A program made the translations under genes and the position numbers. Below are positions 44,298 to 53,813 of a stretch of 64,000 bases of DNA, one piece after another; positions within the stretch are counted from its first letter, which is position 1; each line of letters starts with the position of its first letter. Below the pieces are notes generated by a model, which saw only the letters and a list, made by a program, of their open reading frames with translations, ran no database searches and was not told where the DNA came from. Source of the DNA: Lujinxingia sediminis (GTDB lineage: Bacteria > Myxococcota_A > Bradymonadia > Bradymonadales > Bradymonadaceae). The DNA is taken from the NCBI RefSeq assembly GCF_004005565.1, contig NZ_SADD01000002.1, forward strand, positions 372,001 through 436,000, in the 5' to 3' direction.

Positions 44298-45344
44298 ATG
44301 GCTATCACCCCTCGGACGATCCTCACCAGCGCGGCACCTGCCACCGTCGCTGTCGTCTCCCTCTACGTATTCACCGTCCTGGGAACCGCCGCCTATCACG
44401 CGGCTAAATCGTCCCACACGCCACAGGCCGATACCCCCGCAGCCCAGGCACTCGCCGGCGATCGCAGCTGCGACATCGTCTTTGATCACTTCGGCTCCGA
44501 CCAGACCTCCTGGTCGGAAAACGCCTGGATTCACTTCGCCGCCTGCTACGACCACCAGGATCGCTCCGACATGGTCGTCGAAGTCACCCGCGAAGGCCTG
44601 GCGCATTACCCCCGCTCCGAGGTCCTCTACAACTTCCAGGGCTACCACCTCATCGAGCAGGGCCTCTACTCCCAGGCCATCGATACCCTCCAGCGCGGCC
44701 TCCACCACGTGCAGGTCCAGCGCACCGGCACCATGGCCAACAACCTGGCCTGGGCCAGCCTCTGGGACCAACGCTCCATCCCTCTCGATGAAGCCCGCGG
44801 CCTCTACCTGCGCGCCCTCTCGCTCAACCCCAGCTCCTGCGAGACCCTCCACACCGGCCTCTTCGTCGAGTACGCCATCGCGCAAAAGGCCCACGGCCTC
44901 GATCGTTTCGAGTCCCTCAAGCGCTTTGCCGACCTGCGCCAGAAGTACAACAGCTGCCTCAGCCGCCTGGACTACGGCGATGATAAGACCGCCCTGGAAG
45001 TCGTCGGTGCCTCCGTTCTCTTCGAGAGCATCGACTCCAACAACCCCTCGGTCGTCTCGCCATTGACCCGTCAGAGCACTGCGAAGCTCTCCGAGTTTTT
45101 CCGTGGCCAGACCGTTGACGTCATCTGCCGCGACGCCATGCCCATGGCTGACATGCACCACCACTGCACCGAGACCCTGACCACCGCCGTTCGCGCCAAC
45201 CGTGCTGACAAGCTCGCTCACGCCGAGCGCAACGAACGCGCCCAGCGCCAGATTCAGGTTCTCAACCAGGACGGTCAAAACGTGCGCGTGATCCGCTCGC
45301 AGCACTCCATACCGACCACCATCGAGTGCGGAACCAACCGCTAA
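44298..45344 (+). CDS. Membrane-anchored repeat (TPR-like) protein
   Basis: About 348 residues. One N-terminal hydrophobic segment (ILTSAAPATVAVVSLYVFTV) acts as signal anchor. The rest is helical, with degenerate TPR-like pairs such as AWIHFAACYDHQDRSDMVVE and EVLYNFQGYHLIEQGLYSQA. It carries several Cys and presumably faces the periplasm. AAGGAG is 8 bases before the ATG at 44298, and a good promoter lies further upstream. It ends in a strong terminator, so it is monocistronic. Function unknown. Confidence 0.65.
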   Translation: MAITPRTILTSAAPATVAVVSLYVFTVLGTAAYHAAKSSHTPQADTPAAQALAGDRSCDIVFDHFGSDQTSWSENAWIHFAACYDHQDRSDMVVEVTREGLAHYPRSEVLYNFQGYHLIEQGLYSQAIDTLQRGLHHVQVQRTGTMANNLAWASLWDQRSIPLDEARGLYLRALSLNPSSCETLHTGLFVEYAIAQKAHGLDRFESLKRFADLRQKYNSCLSRLDYGDDKTALEVVGASVLFESIDSNNPSVVSPLTRQSTAKLSEFFRGQTVDVICRDAMPMADMHHHCTETLTTAVRANRADKLAHAERNERAQRQIQVLNQDGQNVRVIRSQHSIPTTIECGTNR

Positions 45345-45362
45345 CCCTCCGCGCTCGACAAT

Positions 45363-45398
45363 AAAAAGCCCGCCCTCATCACGAGGGCGGGCTTTTTT
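45363..45398 (+). terminator. Strong terminator
   Basis: GCCCGCCCTC, loop ATCAC, GAGGGCGGGC, flanked by A5 and T6; bidirectional in form. It follows the TPR-like gene by about 20 bases. Confidence 0.95.
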
Positions 45399-45415
45399 GT
45401 GTTCTGAAGTCATGT

Positions 45416-45745
45416 CCGAATGCCTGGCACCCGATCATGACTTCGTTCGAACGCATGGCATCGATCTTTGGCCAACCGATCGAATGCCTGGCACCCGATC
45501 ATGACTTTGTTCGAATGCCTGGCACCCGATCATGACTTCCTTCGAATGCCTGGCACCCGATCATGACTTCGTTCGAACGCATGGCACTCGATCTTTGGCC
45601 AACCGATCGAATGCCTGGCACCCGATCATGACTTCCTTCGAATGCCTGGCACCCGATCATGACTTCGCTCGAACGCCTGGCACCCGATCATGACTTCCTT
45701 CGAACGCCTGGCACCCGATCTTTGGCCAATCGATCGAACGCATGG
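45416..45745. repeat. Array with 31-bp period on the GCCTGGCACCCG core
   Basis: Copies of CGAATGCCTGGCACCCGATC plus ATGACTTCGTT with 31-bp spacing (for example 45489, 45520, 45551 and 45616, 45647, 45678, 45709), interrupted by a variant carrying GATCTTTGGCCAA. It sits between two convergent gene ends. Confidence 0.85.
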
Positions 45746-45752
45746 CACCCCT

Positions 45753-47111
45753 TCACTCCTCAAACGCCATCCACATTCCCTCACCACCTTTCCCCACCAC
45801 CTCGCCCGCACCTTCATCCAGGCGCCGAAACACCTCCTTCCCGTTCACCCATGTGCGCACCGGCCACCCCATCAAATCTCGCCCCGCGTAAGGCGTCCAG
45901 CCACAGCGCGTTCGCTGGTCCTGATCCTTAACCCGCCTCATCATATGCGGATCGATCAGCACCAGATCGGCAAACGCCCCCTCCACAATGCTCCCCCGAT
46001 CCACAACCTGATGCACCCGCGCGGGCCCTTCGCACATCCAATGTAAGACATTCTCGTAGCTGCACACGCCTCGAAACGCCGCATCCAACATCAAGGGCAG
46101 ACTCAGCTCCACCCCGGGCACCCCGCTGGGTGCCTGCCCGTAAGGATGTGCCTTTTCCTCCGGAGTATGTGGCGCATGATCAGTGGCGATCATCGTAATC
46201 TCACCACGCCCCAACGCCTCCCACATCGCGTCACGATCCTCTTCCTGGCGCAGCGGCGGGTTCATCTGCACCCGCGTCCCCCAGAACTCATAATCGTGCA
46301 CATCCATAAAAAGATGATGCGGACACACCTCACAGGTGATCCGACCACCACTGCCCTCCTCCTCCAGCCGAGCTCGGACCTCTTTCAACGCCGCGAGCTC
46401 CGCGCGCGTTGAGAGGTGCAGCACATGCACTCGCCGCCCGAAACGTGCCGCGAGCTCCCCGGCCACCTCCACCGCCCGCGCGGCCGTCTCAGCATCGCGA
46501 ATCTCCGAGTGCACGCCCGGATCTTCGCGTCCCTCAAACATCGCCTCCCGCTCACGCATCCGATCGGCATCTTCGGCATGCACGCAGATCCGCCCCGAAT
46601 ACGCCTCAAAGATGCGCTCTAAATCCTCATAGCGATCCACCAGCAGATCGCCGGTCGAATCCGCCATAAAGATCTTCAGGCCCGCTACAGCAGCTTCGCC
46701 CCTCGAGGCCAGGATCGCATCCAGGTTCTGCGGGTTGGCTCCAAAGTAGAGCCCCACGTTGCAACGCGACTTCGCCCGCGCCACCTCCCGCTTCTCCCTC
46801 AACCTCTCGACGCTCGTCGTAGACGGGGAGGTGTTGGGCATATCGATCACCGAAGTAACCCCGCCGCTGACCGCGGCCGCGCTCCCCGAATCCCAGTCTT
46901 CCTTATGTGTGGCGCCAGGCTCGCGAAAGTGCACATGCGCATCGATCACTCCCGGCCACAACCACCTCCCCTCGGCGCGAACCTCCCGGGCTCCGCCCGC
47001 ATCACCCACATCACCCACCTTCGCAATGCGCTCGCCATCCACCAGCACGTCCCCCTCCACTCGCCCGGCCTTGCCAGAGATCACCGCATCCCGAATCACC
47101 CATCGCGTCAT
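45753..47111 (-). CDS. pyrC: Dihydroorotase (class I)
   Basis: 452 residues. It cyclises carbamoyl aspartate in pyrimidine synthesis. Metal site: DAHVHFREPG near residue 57, the carboxylated Lys in AGLKIFMADS, His in VHVLHLS, and the active-site Asp in ATDHAPHT. The arrangement and length fit class I (PyrC/AllB-like, zinc-dependent). An allantoinase reading cannot be wholly excluded, but the FREPG and DHAPH forms favour dihydroorotase. GGGGGAG precedes the ATG. It is 10 bases downstream of the EAL gene, so likely co-transcribed with it. Confidence 0.87.
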   Translation of the reverse strand: MTRWVIRDAVISGKAGRVEGDVLVDGERIAKVGDVGDAGGAREVRAEGRWLWPGVIDAHVHFREPGATHKEDWDSGSAAAVSGGVTSVIDMPNTSPSTTSVERLREKREVARAKSRCNVGLYFGANPQNLDAILASRGEAAVAGLKIFMADSTGDLLVDRYEDLERIFEAYSGRICVHAEDADRMREREAMFEGREDPGVHSEIRDAETAARAVEVAGELAARFGRRVHVLHLSTRAELAALKEVRARLEEEGSGGRITCEVCPHHLFMDVHDYEFWGTRVQMNPPLRQEEDRDAMWEALGRGEITMIATDHAPHTPEEKAHPYGQAPSGVPGVELSLPLMLDAAFRGVCSYENVLHWMCEGPARVHQVVDRGSIVEGAFADLVLIDPHMMRRVKDQDQRTRCGWTPYAGRDLMGWPVRTWVNGKEVFRRLDEGAGEVVGKGGEGMWMAFEE

Positions 47112-47121
47112 CGCTCCCCCT

Positions 47122-48444
47122 TTAACTTTCGAGTGTGTCGATCACCTGCGCCACCATCCCCTCCCAGGCCTCGGCCTCCTGAGGCTCACCCAACAGGTAC
47201 CCCTGCCCGAGCGCCACCCCCATCTGACGCAACACCTCCAGATCGTCGAAGGTCTCAATCCCCTCGGCAATCAACTCCGCCCCACTGCGCTGGGCCAAAT
47301 CCTGAAGGTACTGCGCCAGCGCCCGCTTGCGCTCGCTGCGCGCGATCCCGCGGGTCAGCTCCAGATCCATCTTGATATAATCCGGCTCCAGCTCCGCCAG
47401 TAGCCGCAGGTTCGCCGCCCCCGTCCCCACATCGTCGAGCGCAAAGCGATACCCCTCTTCTCTCAACATACGCACCGTGGGCATGATCCTCACAAACTGC
47501 TCGTAGGTGATCTGCTCGGTCACCTCAAACACCAGCTGATCCGCCCGCATCCCCGCCCCCCGCCAGCTCTCAAGCATCGCCCGAAGCTCCGGGTTCGACG
47601 CATAAAACGTGGGCGGAAGGCAGTTGATAAACAACTTCCCCTCCTCCCCGATCTCCGGACGCCGCTCCACCGAAAGCGCCCGACAGGCCTGATCCAGCTC
47701 CCCATCGAGCTCCGCCCGCGAAGCCGCCACAAAAAGATGCACCCCCAGACGCTTCGCCGCCCCTCCCTCCGCCCGACTCAACGCCTCAAACCCCTCCACG
47801 CGCCGATCGTTGAGGCGTACCACCGGCTGAAACAACGTGCGGATCTTTCGCTGCGCGATCAGATGCCCCACCACCCGACTGCGGCGACGCTGCTGATCGT
47901 GATAGCCCACCTGCGCCTCAGCCCGTGCCCGCCGAATCGCCCGGTAGATCTGCCGTCGCGGATCCACCGACGCATTGGCCAGCACCATCGCGCTCCCCAG
48001 CGCAATGCGCTCCAGCGCCTGCTGCACCGCCATCTGTGCCCGATCAAAGGCTCCGAGAAGTCCCCCATGTAAGGCCTCCAGTGCCCCCTCATCCACCAGC
48101 CCATCCCCCATTATAAACACCACCAGCGTATCGGCCCCGTCCGCCTCCACACACGCCACATCCCGGCTGCCCTTCACCCCCTCAACCGCCTGTGAGAGCC
48201 TCCCCATCAACGCATCAAAGGCCCCTGCCCCGTGCTGGCGCTCCCACCCCTCAAGCTGGCTCGTGTCCACCACCCACAACCCCGAACAACGCCGCGCGGC
48301 GACCGCCTTCCCCACCTCGTCGAGGACCTCCCCCAACATCGGAAGACGCCCCCGAAACTGCGAAACCTCCTCATCGCGCACCGCTTCCGAGAGTTCTTCT
48401 AACGCTTGCTGCTCCATACCCCCGAAGGGATCGTCTTCCCACAT
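47122..48444 (-). CDS. EAL-domain c-di-GMP phosphodiesterase
   Basis: About 440 residues. The N-terminal about 190 residues look like a degenerate GGDEF-type or other regulatory domain without an active-site motif. The EAL domain starts near 205: FQPVVRLNDRRVEGFEALSR supplies EAL, followed by FINCLPPTF (Asn), FEVTE (Glu), FALDDVGTG (two Asp), YIKMD (Lys), AEGIE (Glu) and QGYLLG. All residues usually needed for catalysis are present. Start at ATG 48444 (a TTG lies one codon earlier) with GGGAG upstream. It is first in an operon with pyrC, from a promoter candidate at 48506-48534. Confidence 0.87.
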   Translation of the reverse strand: MWEDDPFGGMEQQALEELSEAVRDEEVSQFRGRLPMLGEVLDEVGKAVAARRCSGLWVVDTSQLEGWERQHGAGAFDALMGRLSQAVEGVKGSRDVACVEADGADTLVVFIMGDGLVDEGALEALHGGLLGAFDRAQMAVQQALERIALGSAMVLANASVDPRRQIYRAIRRARAEAQVGYHDQQRRRSRVVGHLIAQRKIRTLFQPVVRLNDRRVEGFEALSRAEGGAAKRLGVHLFVAASRAELDGELDQACRALSVERRPEIGEEGKLFINCLPPTFYASNPELRAMLESWRGAGMRADQLVFEVTEQITYEQFVRIMPTVRMLREEGYRFALDDVGTGAANLRLLAELEPDYIKMDLELTRGIARSERKRALAQYLQDLAQRSGAELIAEGIETFDDLEVLRQMGVALGQGYLLGEPQEAEAWEGMVAQVIDTLES

Positions 48445-48505
48445 CAATCCAGCTCCCGTCGCGTCGTCCCGCCATCGTCATTCATGAAGGTTGTAGTCTA
48501 CTTCG

Positions 48506-48534
48506 ACGCTAGAAAGAGCGCCCCCCGCTGTCAA
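48506..48534 (-). promoter_or_regulatory. Candidate sigma-70 promoter for the EAL-pyrC operon
   Basis: On the minus strand, TTGACA (48534-48529) and TAGCGT (48511-48506) with a 17-base spacer. The -35 is perfect and the -10 weak. It is divergent from the deoC promoter candidate. Confidence 0.5.
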
Positions 48535-48564
48535 TTCAGACCTTCATCTCCGCCCACCACCACC

Positions 48565-48593
48565 TTGTCACCGCGACGCCGCTCCGCTAACTT
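48565..48593 (+). promoter_or_regulatory. Candidate sigma-70 promoter for the deoC operon
   Basis: TTGTCA (48565-48570) and TAACTT (48588-48593) with 17-base spacing, about 57 bases upstream of the deoC start codon. Confidence 0.5.
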
Positions 48594-48649
48594 CCCCACC
48601 GGTACTCGTCACGTTAACTTTCCACTCCCCCTAAGACTCAGGGTGTCCC

Positions 48650-49543
48650 ATGACCCACTCCTTTGTGGTCCCCCGCGTCCCCTCGGTCGACGCCGTCGCC
48701 GTTGAGGAGCGCGCCGCCAAGTTCCGCACGCGCAGCATCAAGAAAGACGCCAAGATCAAAGGCCTCAAGCTCGTCGCCTCCATGATCGACCTGACCACCC
48801 TCGAGGGGATGGACACCCCGGGCAAAGTTCAGATGCTCTGCCAGAAGGCCATCTCCCCCGGCTCGGACTGCCCGCAGGTCGCCGCCATCTGCGTCTACCC
48901 CACCATGGTCCCCGTAGCCAAAGCCGCGCTGAAAGGCAGCTCCATCAAAGTCGCCTCAGTCGCGACCTACTTCCCCAGCGGTCAGGCCTCGCTCAAAGAG
49001 CGCACCGACGAGGTCCGCCGCGCCGTCGACGCCGGCGCCGACGAGATCGATATGGTCATCAGCCGCGGCGACTTTCTGGCCGGCCATTACGCCAAAATCG
49101 ACGAAGAAATCCGCGCCACCCGCGAGGCCTGCGGCCCGGCCCACCTCAAGGTGATCCTCGAAACCGGCGAGTTGCAGACGTATGATAATGTGCGCCTGGC
49201 CAGCCAGATTGCGATCGATGCCGGTGCCCATTTCATCAAAACCTCCACCGGTAAAGTCTCCCCCGGCGCCACCATGCCCGTAACGCTGGTGATGCTGGAA
49301 GCCATCCGCGACCACTTCATCAAAACCGGCAAGATGGTCGGCATGAAGCCCGCCGGCGGCATCCGCGACTCCAAACTCGCCATGCACTACCTGGCCATGG
49401 TCAAAGAGACCCTGGGCGACGCCTGGCTCTCCCCGGACTGGTTCCGCTTCGGCGCCTCCTCGCTGCTCAACGATGTCCTCATGCAGCTCGAGAAACAGCG
49501 CACCGGACGCTACCACTCCGACCGCTACGTCAGCATGAGCTAA
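48650..49543 (+). CDS. deoC: Deoxyribose-phosphate aldolase
   Basis: 297 residues. It splits 2-deoxyribose 5-phosphate into glyceraldehyde 3-phosphate and acetaldehyde. The Schiff-base Lys lies in HFIKTSTGK, the proton-relay Lys in GMKPAGGIRD, and the catalytic Asp in DEIDMVISRG. The N-terminal extension of about 40 residues is longer than in E. coli DeoC. It is the first gene of a probable operon with two aldehyde dehydrogenase genes, which would remove the acetaldehyde. Confidence 0.93.
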   Translation: MTHSFVVPRVPSVDAVAVEERAAKFRTRSIKKDAKIKGLKLVASMIDLTTLEGMDTPGKVQMLCQKAISPGSDCPQVAAICVYPTMVPVAKAALKGSSIKVASVATYFPSGQASLKERTDEVRRAVDAGADEIDMVISRGDFLAGHYAKIDEEIRATREACGPAHLKVILETGELQTYDNVRLASQIAIDAGAHFIKTSTGKVSPGATMPVTLVMLEAIRDHFIKTGKMVGMKPAGGIRDSKLAMHYLAMVKETLGDAWLSPDWFRFGASSLLNDVLMQLEKQRTGRYHSDRYVSMS

Positions 49544-49629
49544 CTCCACCGCAATCCACGCGCCGCCGCGGGCATCCCCCGGCGCCGCTCGCCAGACTTC
49601 TCTGCCCGACACGCCACGGAGAACCACCT

Positions 49630-51105
49630 ATGGGTAAGACGGCCAACACTTCAGTGCGCGACCTCCTCTTCGGCGACCTCTGGGACTACGCCCCGGCGCC
49701 CGAGTCACGCGATCATCTCACCATCCACGAGCGCTACGGCCACTTCATCGACGGCAAGTTCATCGAGGGCGAAAACCACTTCCCCTCGATCAACCCCGCC
49801 ACCGAAGAGCAGCTCTTCGAGGTCGCCTCGGCCGATGAAGCCACCGTCGACACCGCCGTCAAAGCCGCCCGCCGAGCCTACGACAAGGTCTGGGGCAAGA
49901 TGCCCGGCTCAGAGCGCGCCAAGTATCTCTACCGCATCGCCCGCATGATCCAGGAGAAGGCCCGCGCCCTGGCCGTGGCCGAATCGCTCGACGGCGGAAA
50001 GCCCATCAAAGAATCCCGCGACATCGACATCCCCCTGGCAGCCGCCCACTTCTTCTACTACGCCGGCTGGGCCGACAAACTCGAGTATGCGCTCCCCGGT
50101 GCCACACCTTCGCCCATCGGTGTGGCCGGCCAGATCATCCCCTGGAACTTCCCGCTCTTGATGGCCGCCTGGAAGATCGCCCCGGCTCTGGCCGCCGGCA
50201 ACACCATCGTCATCAAGCCCGCCGAGACCACCCCGCTGACCGCGATGATGCTCGCCGAGATCATCCAGGAGGCCGATCTTCCCCCGGGCGTCGTCAACAT
50301 CGTCAACGGTGCCGGCCAGACCGGCGCGGCCATCGTCAACCACCCCGACATCGACAAGATCGCGTTTACCGGCTCCACCGACGTCGGAAAGATCATCCAG
50401 CGTGCGCTTGCCGGCTCCCGCAAAAAGCTCACCCTGGAGCTCGGCGGCAAAGGTGCCAACATCATCTTCGATGACGCCTCGCTTGATCAGGCCGTCGAAG
50501 GCATCATCAACGGCATCTTCTTCAACCAGGGCCACGTCTGCTGCGCGGGAAGCCGCCTGCTCGTCCAGGAAAACATCGCCGAGGAGCTCATGCACAAGCT
50601 CCGCCACCGCGTCTCCACCCTGATCGTGGGCGACCCCCTCGATAAGAATACCGACGTCGGTGCCATCAACTCCCGCGAGCAGCTCCAGCGCATCCAGGAA
50701 CTCGTCGCCGCCGGCCAGAACGAGGGGGCTCAGATCTTCCAGCCCTCAAGCCCGCTCCCCGAAAAAGGCTTCTTCTTCAAGCCCACCGTCTTCACCGAGG
50801 TCACCCCCTCGCACCGCATCGCCCGCGAGGAGGTCTTCGGCCCGGTCTTGAGCGTGCTCACCTTCCGCACCCCGGAAGAGGCCATCGAAAAAGCCAACAA
50901 CACCCCCTACGGCCTGGCCTGCGGGGTCTGGACTGACAAAGGCTCCCGACTCTTCCGCGTGGCCAACGCCCTGAAATGCGGCATCGTCTGGGGCAACACC
51001 TACAACCGCTTCGACCCGACCAGCCCCTTCGGCGGCTACAAAGAAAGCGGCTTCGGCCGTGAAGGTGGTCTCCACGGGCTTCTCCCCTACCTGGAGGTGC
51101 GCTAA
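49630..51105 (+). CDS. Aldehyde dehydrogenase, catalytic subunit
   Basis: 491 residues, full-length NAD(P)-dependent aldehyde dehydrogenase. PWNFPLLMAAWKIAPALAAGN, the FTGSTDVGK nucleotide-binding segment, the general-base Glu in LELGGKGANIIFDDA, and the catalytic Cys in FFNQGHVCCAGSRL are all present. Context with deoC suggests acetaldehyde as substrate, giving acetate or, if CoA-linked, acetyl-CoA; the conserved motif set favours the ordinary acid-forming type. Its stop overlaps the next start by one base (TAATG). Confidence 0.92.
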   Translation: MGKTANTSVRDLLFGDLWDYAPAPESRDHLTIHERYGHFIDGKFIEGENHFPSINPATEEQLFEVASADEATVDTAVKAARRAYDKVWGKMPGSERAKYLYRIARMIQEKARALAVAESLDGGKPIKESRDIDIPLAAAHFFYYAGWADKLEYALPGATPSPIGVAGQIIPWNFPLLMAAWKIAPALAAGNTIVIKPAETTPLTAMMLAEIIQEADLPPGVVNIVNGAGQTGAAIVNHPDIDKIAFTGSTDVGKIIQRALAGSRKKLTLELGGKGANIIFDDASLDQAVEGIINGIFFNQGHVCCAGSRLLVQENIAEELMHKLRHRVSTLIVGDPLDKNTDVGAINSREQLQRIQELVAAGQNEGAQIFQPSSPLPEKGFFFKPTVFTEVTPSHRIAREEVFGPVLSVLTFRTPEEAIEKANNTPYGLACGVWTDKGSRLFRVANALKCGIVWGNTYNRFDPTSPFGGYKESGFGREGGLHGLLPYLEVR

Positions 51106-52016
51106 TGGCCAAATCAACCCCCACTCGTCTGCGCGTCCTCAAAACGTTTAAGCTCTACATCGGCGGGGCCTTCCCCCGCACCGAAAGCGGACGCTTTCTC
51201 CAGGAACACAACCCCAAGGGGCAGCTCGTGGCCAACTTCTGCCGCGCCTCGCGCAAAGATCTCCGAAACTCCGTGGTCGCCGCCCGCAAAGCCCAGCCCG
51301 GCTGGGCGGGGCGCACCCCCTTTAACCGCGCCCAGATCCTCTACCGCATGGCCGAGGTCCTCGAATCTCGCCGCGAGTCCTTCGAGAGCGCCCTGATCGA
51401 GCGCGCTGGCACCAAAGCCGCCGACGCCCAGGCGGAAGTCGACGCGGCGATCGACCGCCTGGTCTGGTACGCCGGCTGGGCCGACAAGTTCGTGCAGATC
51501 ATGGGCACCACCAACCCGGTGGCATCCCCCCACTTCAACATCACCAGCCCCGAGCCCACCGGCGTGGTCACGGCCTTTGCCCCCCGCAGCGCCCCGCTGC
51601 TCGGCCTCATCACCGCCATCGCGCCGGTGATCGTCTCGGGCAACGCGCTGGTGCTCGTCGTCGAGAACGAGCACCCCTCCATCGCCATCGATCTGGCCGA
51701 GGTATTCCACTGCAGCGATCTTCCCGGCGGCGTCGTCAACATCCTCACCGGCCTGCGCGATGAGCTCGTCCCCCATGCCGCCAAACACATGGATATCGAC
51801 GCCATCGCCACCTTCGACGCCACCGACGAGGAGCGCCGCCTCATCGCCCTGGAGGCCGCCGAGAGCGTCAAGCGCGTTCACAACTTCGAGACCCCGACCA
51901 AGAGCGACTGGTCGCAGGCCAGCGCGCAGAGTCCCTACCACATCTTGCCCTTCGTCGAGTTCAAGACCGCCTGGCATCCCATTGAGAGCGGCGCGGCCAT
52001 GGGCGCCAAGTACTGA
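51105..52016 (+). CDS. Aldehyde dehydrogenase-like half protein lacking the catalytic domain
   Basis: 303 residues matching only the NAD-binding part of an aldehyde dehydrogenase: NPKGQLVANFCRASRKDLRN, AQPGWAGRTPFNRAQILYRM, WYAGWADKFVQIMG, VVTAFAPRSAPLLGLITAIAP, DLPGGVVNILTG. The catalytic Cys domain is missing, and the sequence ends just where it should begin, with a different C-terminus. It is translationally coupled to the full-length enzyme. The pair mirrors ALDH16-type proteins, in which a catalytic and a non-catalytic ALDH domain are fused. Probably a structural partner; this is inference. Confidence 0.8.
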   Translation: MAKSTPTRLRVLKTFKLYIGGAFPRTESGRFLQEHNPKGQLVANFCRASRKDLRNSVVAARKAQPGWAGRTPFNRAQILYRMAEVLESRRESFESALIERAGTKAADAQAEVDAAIDRLVWYAGWADKFVQIMGTTNPVASPHFNITSPEPTGVVTAFAPRSAPLLGLITAIAPVIVSGNALVLVVENEHPSIAIDLAEVFHCSDLPGGVVNILTGLRDELVPHAAKHMDIDAIATFDATDEERRLIALEAAESVKRVHNFETPTKSDWSQASAQSPYHILPFVEFKTAWHPIESGAAMGAKY

Positions 52017-52023
52017 GCGAACA

Positions 52024-52330
52024 GGCACCGCCGGGTGCCAGGGCTTCGATCATCGTGCCGTCGTTCGGGTGCCTGGCACCCTTACATGACGATGTAGATG
52101 ATCGGGGGCCTGGCACCCTTACATGACGCTGATCACGATCGGGTGCCTGGCACCCTTACATGACGCTGATCACGATCGGGTGCCTGGCACCCTTACATGA
52201 CGATGTAGATGATCGGGTGCCTGGCACCCTTACACGACGCTGAACACGATCGGGTGCCTGATCACGATCGGGGGCCTGGCACCCTTACATGACGATGTAA
52301 ATGATCGGGGGCCTGGCACTTAAGTAGGGC
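52024..52330. repeat. Array with about 37-bp period on the GGGTGCCTGGCACCC core
   Basis: Units of GATCGGGTGCCTGGCACCC plus TTACATGACGCTGATCAC or TTACATGACGATGTAGAT, spaced 36-37 bp (TGGCACCC at 52075, 52112, 52148, 52185, 52222, 52277; a final variant at 52314). Here the palindrome is complete: GGGTGCC-T-GGCACCC. Confidence 0.85.
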
Positions 52331-52348
52331 ACCCGAGCTTCGGACAAC

Positions 52349-52385
52349 AAAAGACGCGACCGCCCTCCGGTGGTCGCGTCTTTTT
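52349..52385 (-). terminator. Bidirectional terminator
   Basis: AAAAGACGCGACC, loop, GGTCGCGTCTTTTT. It separates the aldehyde dehydrogenase operon from the convergent unknown gene. Four looser copies of the GCCTGGCACCCG core follow at 52410-52545. Confidence 0.85.
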
Positions 52386-52543
52386 GTTCACTCCCCATCA
52401 CGTCGCAACGATCGAAGGCCCGCAACGATCGAAGGCCTGGCACCCGTTCACAACACTGATTTCGATCGAAGGCCAAAACGGATCGAACGCCTGGCACTCG
52501 ATCACGACGCTGAAAACAATCGCATGCCTGGCACCCGATCACC

Positions 52544-53614
52544 CTACCCCTGATCGAAATACCCCCACGCCCTTCTCACCGTCTCCGCGATGCGATGCGC
52601 CGAAGGCTTGCCCGCATACCCCGCCTCGGGAATCGGACTGCCGATCCAGGGCAACACCAGTCTCGATGCCACAATCGCCCCCTCGGTATGTCGCTCCTGA
52701 TCGTCTTCAACGCCGGTCGACTTGAGCACGTCCACCAGAAACTGACCCAGCACATGCAGGGTCAAGAGCGGCGCCAGACGAGCGGCGAAGACCGCGGCCT
52801 GATGGGCATAGGGGTCGCCGTGAATGACCATCGCCAGCAACGCGCTGGCCCGCTCGCTCAGTCCCTGACGCACCGCCAGCGCACCGGCTACAAGTTTTGC
52901 CTCGCTTTTACCGCCCTCCAGCGTGCGCCGCACCACACGCTCCACCGCCCCATCGAGGCGCTCGACCAGCCCGGCAAGCAGCTCGTCCAGCCGCTCGGCT
53001 TCCGCCTCACCAAAGCCCTCCCCAAACGCCAGCAACGCCAGAAGCTCCTCGTTGCACAAAAGCGCCTGATCTTCTTCGCTGCGGATCACCTCCGCCCGCC
53101 CGTACGCCTCCCCAAACGCAACCTCCATTCTACGCGCGAACATCGCCGCCGGTGCCGTGTCCAGATAACGCGCCAGTATTTGTGCCACACCCTCCACCGA
53201 CTCCCGCTCCAGACGCTTTCGCACAAGCTCATACTTGTGCAACTCCGCATCGTAGCGCTGACGCAGCCGCTCGGCGCGCTCCGCCAGCGCACCGGCCATC
53301 CACCGCCCGAAGAGCGGCGCGAGTTCCGAGAGCGCCTCGGTCAACCGCGCCTCCAGCGCCGCCGGCACCTCCCCCGCGCGCAGCGAACCGGCCACCACCG
53401 GATGCTCCACCACACAGAGCACCACCCGAACATCGAGGCCTTCTCCACTCCCCTGCTCTCCCAGAACCTCCAGCAGCGCACCGACCGTCCCCTCATCCAG
53501 CCTGCCGCCTCCCAGGATCGCATCCACCGCGTCCATCAACGCCTTTGCATTCGCCTCATACTTCACATCGTCCTCGCCAGTCGGGCTCTCGTTCTCGTCG
53601 TCTCGTCGCGTCAC
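52544..53614 (-). CDS. Unknown helical soluble protein
   Basis: 356 residues, highly helical, rich in Ala, Leu, Glu and Arg, with no signal peptide or membrane segment. I recognise no motif; two long amphipathic helices (ERLRQRYDAELHKYELVRKR; AEAERLDELLAGLVERLDGA) could mediate oligomer contacts. The start is probably GTG at 53614 with GAGGGTGAT upstream. It is divergent from the unknown gene at 53814, and its end meets a repeat array. Confidence 0.5.
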   Translation of the reverse strand: MTRRDDENESPTGEDDVKYEANAKALMDAVDAILGGGRLDEGTVGALLEVLGEQGSGEGLDVRVVLCVVEHPVVAGSLRAGEVPAALEARLTEALSELAPLFGRWMAGALAERAERLRQRYDAELHKYELVRKRLERESVEGVAQILARYLDTAPAAMFARRMEVAFGEAYGRAEVIRSEEDQALLCNEELLALLAFGEGFGEAEAERLDELLAGLVERLDGAVERVVRRTLEGGKSEAKLVAGALAVRQGLSERASALLAMVIHGDPYAHQAAVFAARLAPLLTLHVLGQFLVDVLKSTGVEDDQERHTEGAIVASRLVLPWIGSPIPEAGYAGKPSAHRIAETVRRAWGYFDQG

Positions 53615-53813
53615 ATCACCCTCACGGCTTTCGGCGCAACGTCGACGTCACGCACCTCAAAGGCTTTTCTCTTTAAAAAAAATCGGCGCTCACGCGCAAC
53701 TTCTCCCCGCGGCTCTCGACAACAGAAAGCAGGCGCACCGTGCCCGCTGTCCACGCCGAACTCTGACCCGCAAGGCCAGCACCTTCCCACGCCGGCCTCA
53801 AGGAGGACATACC

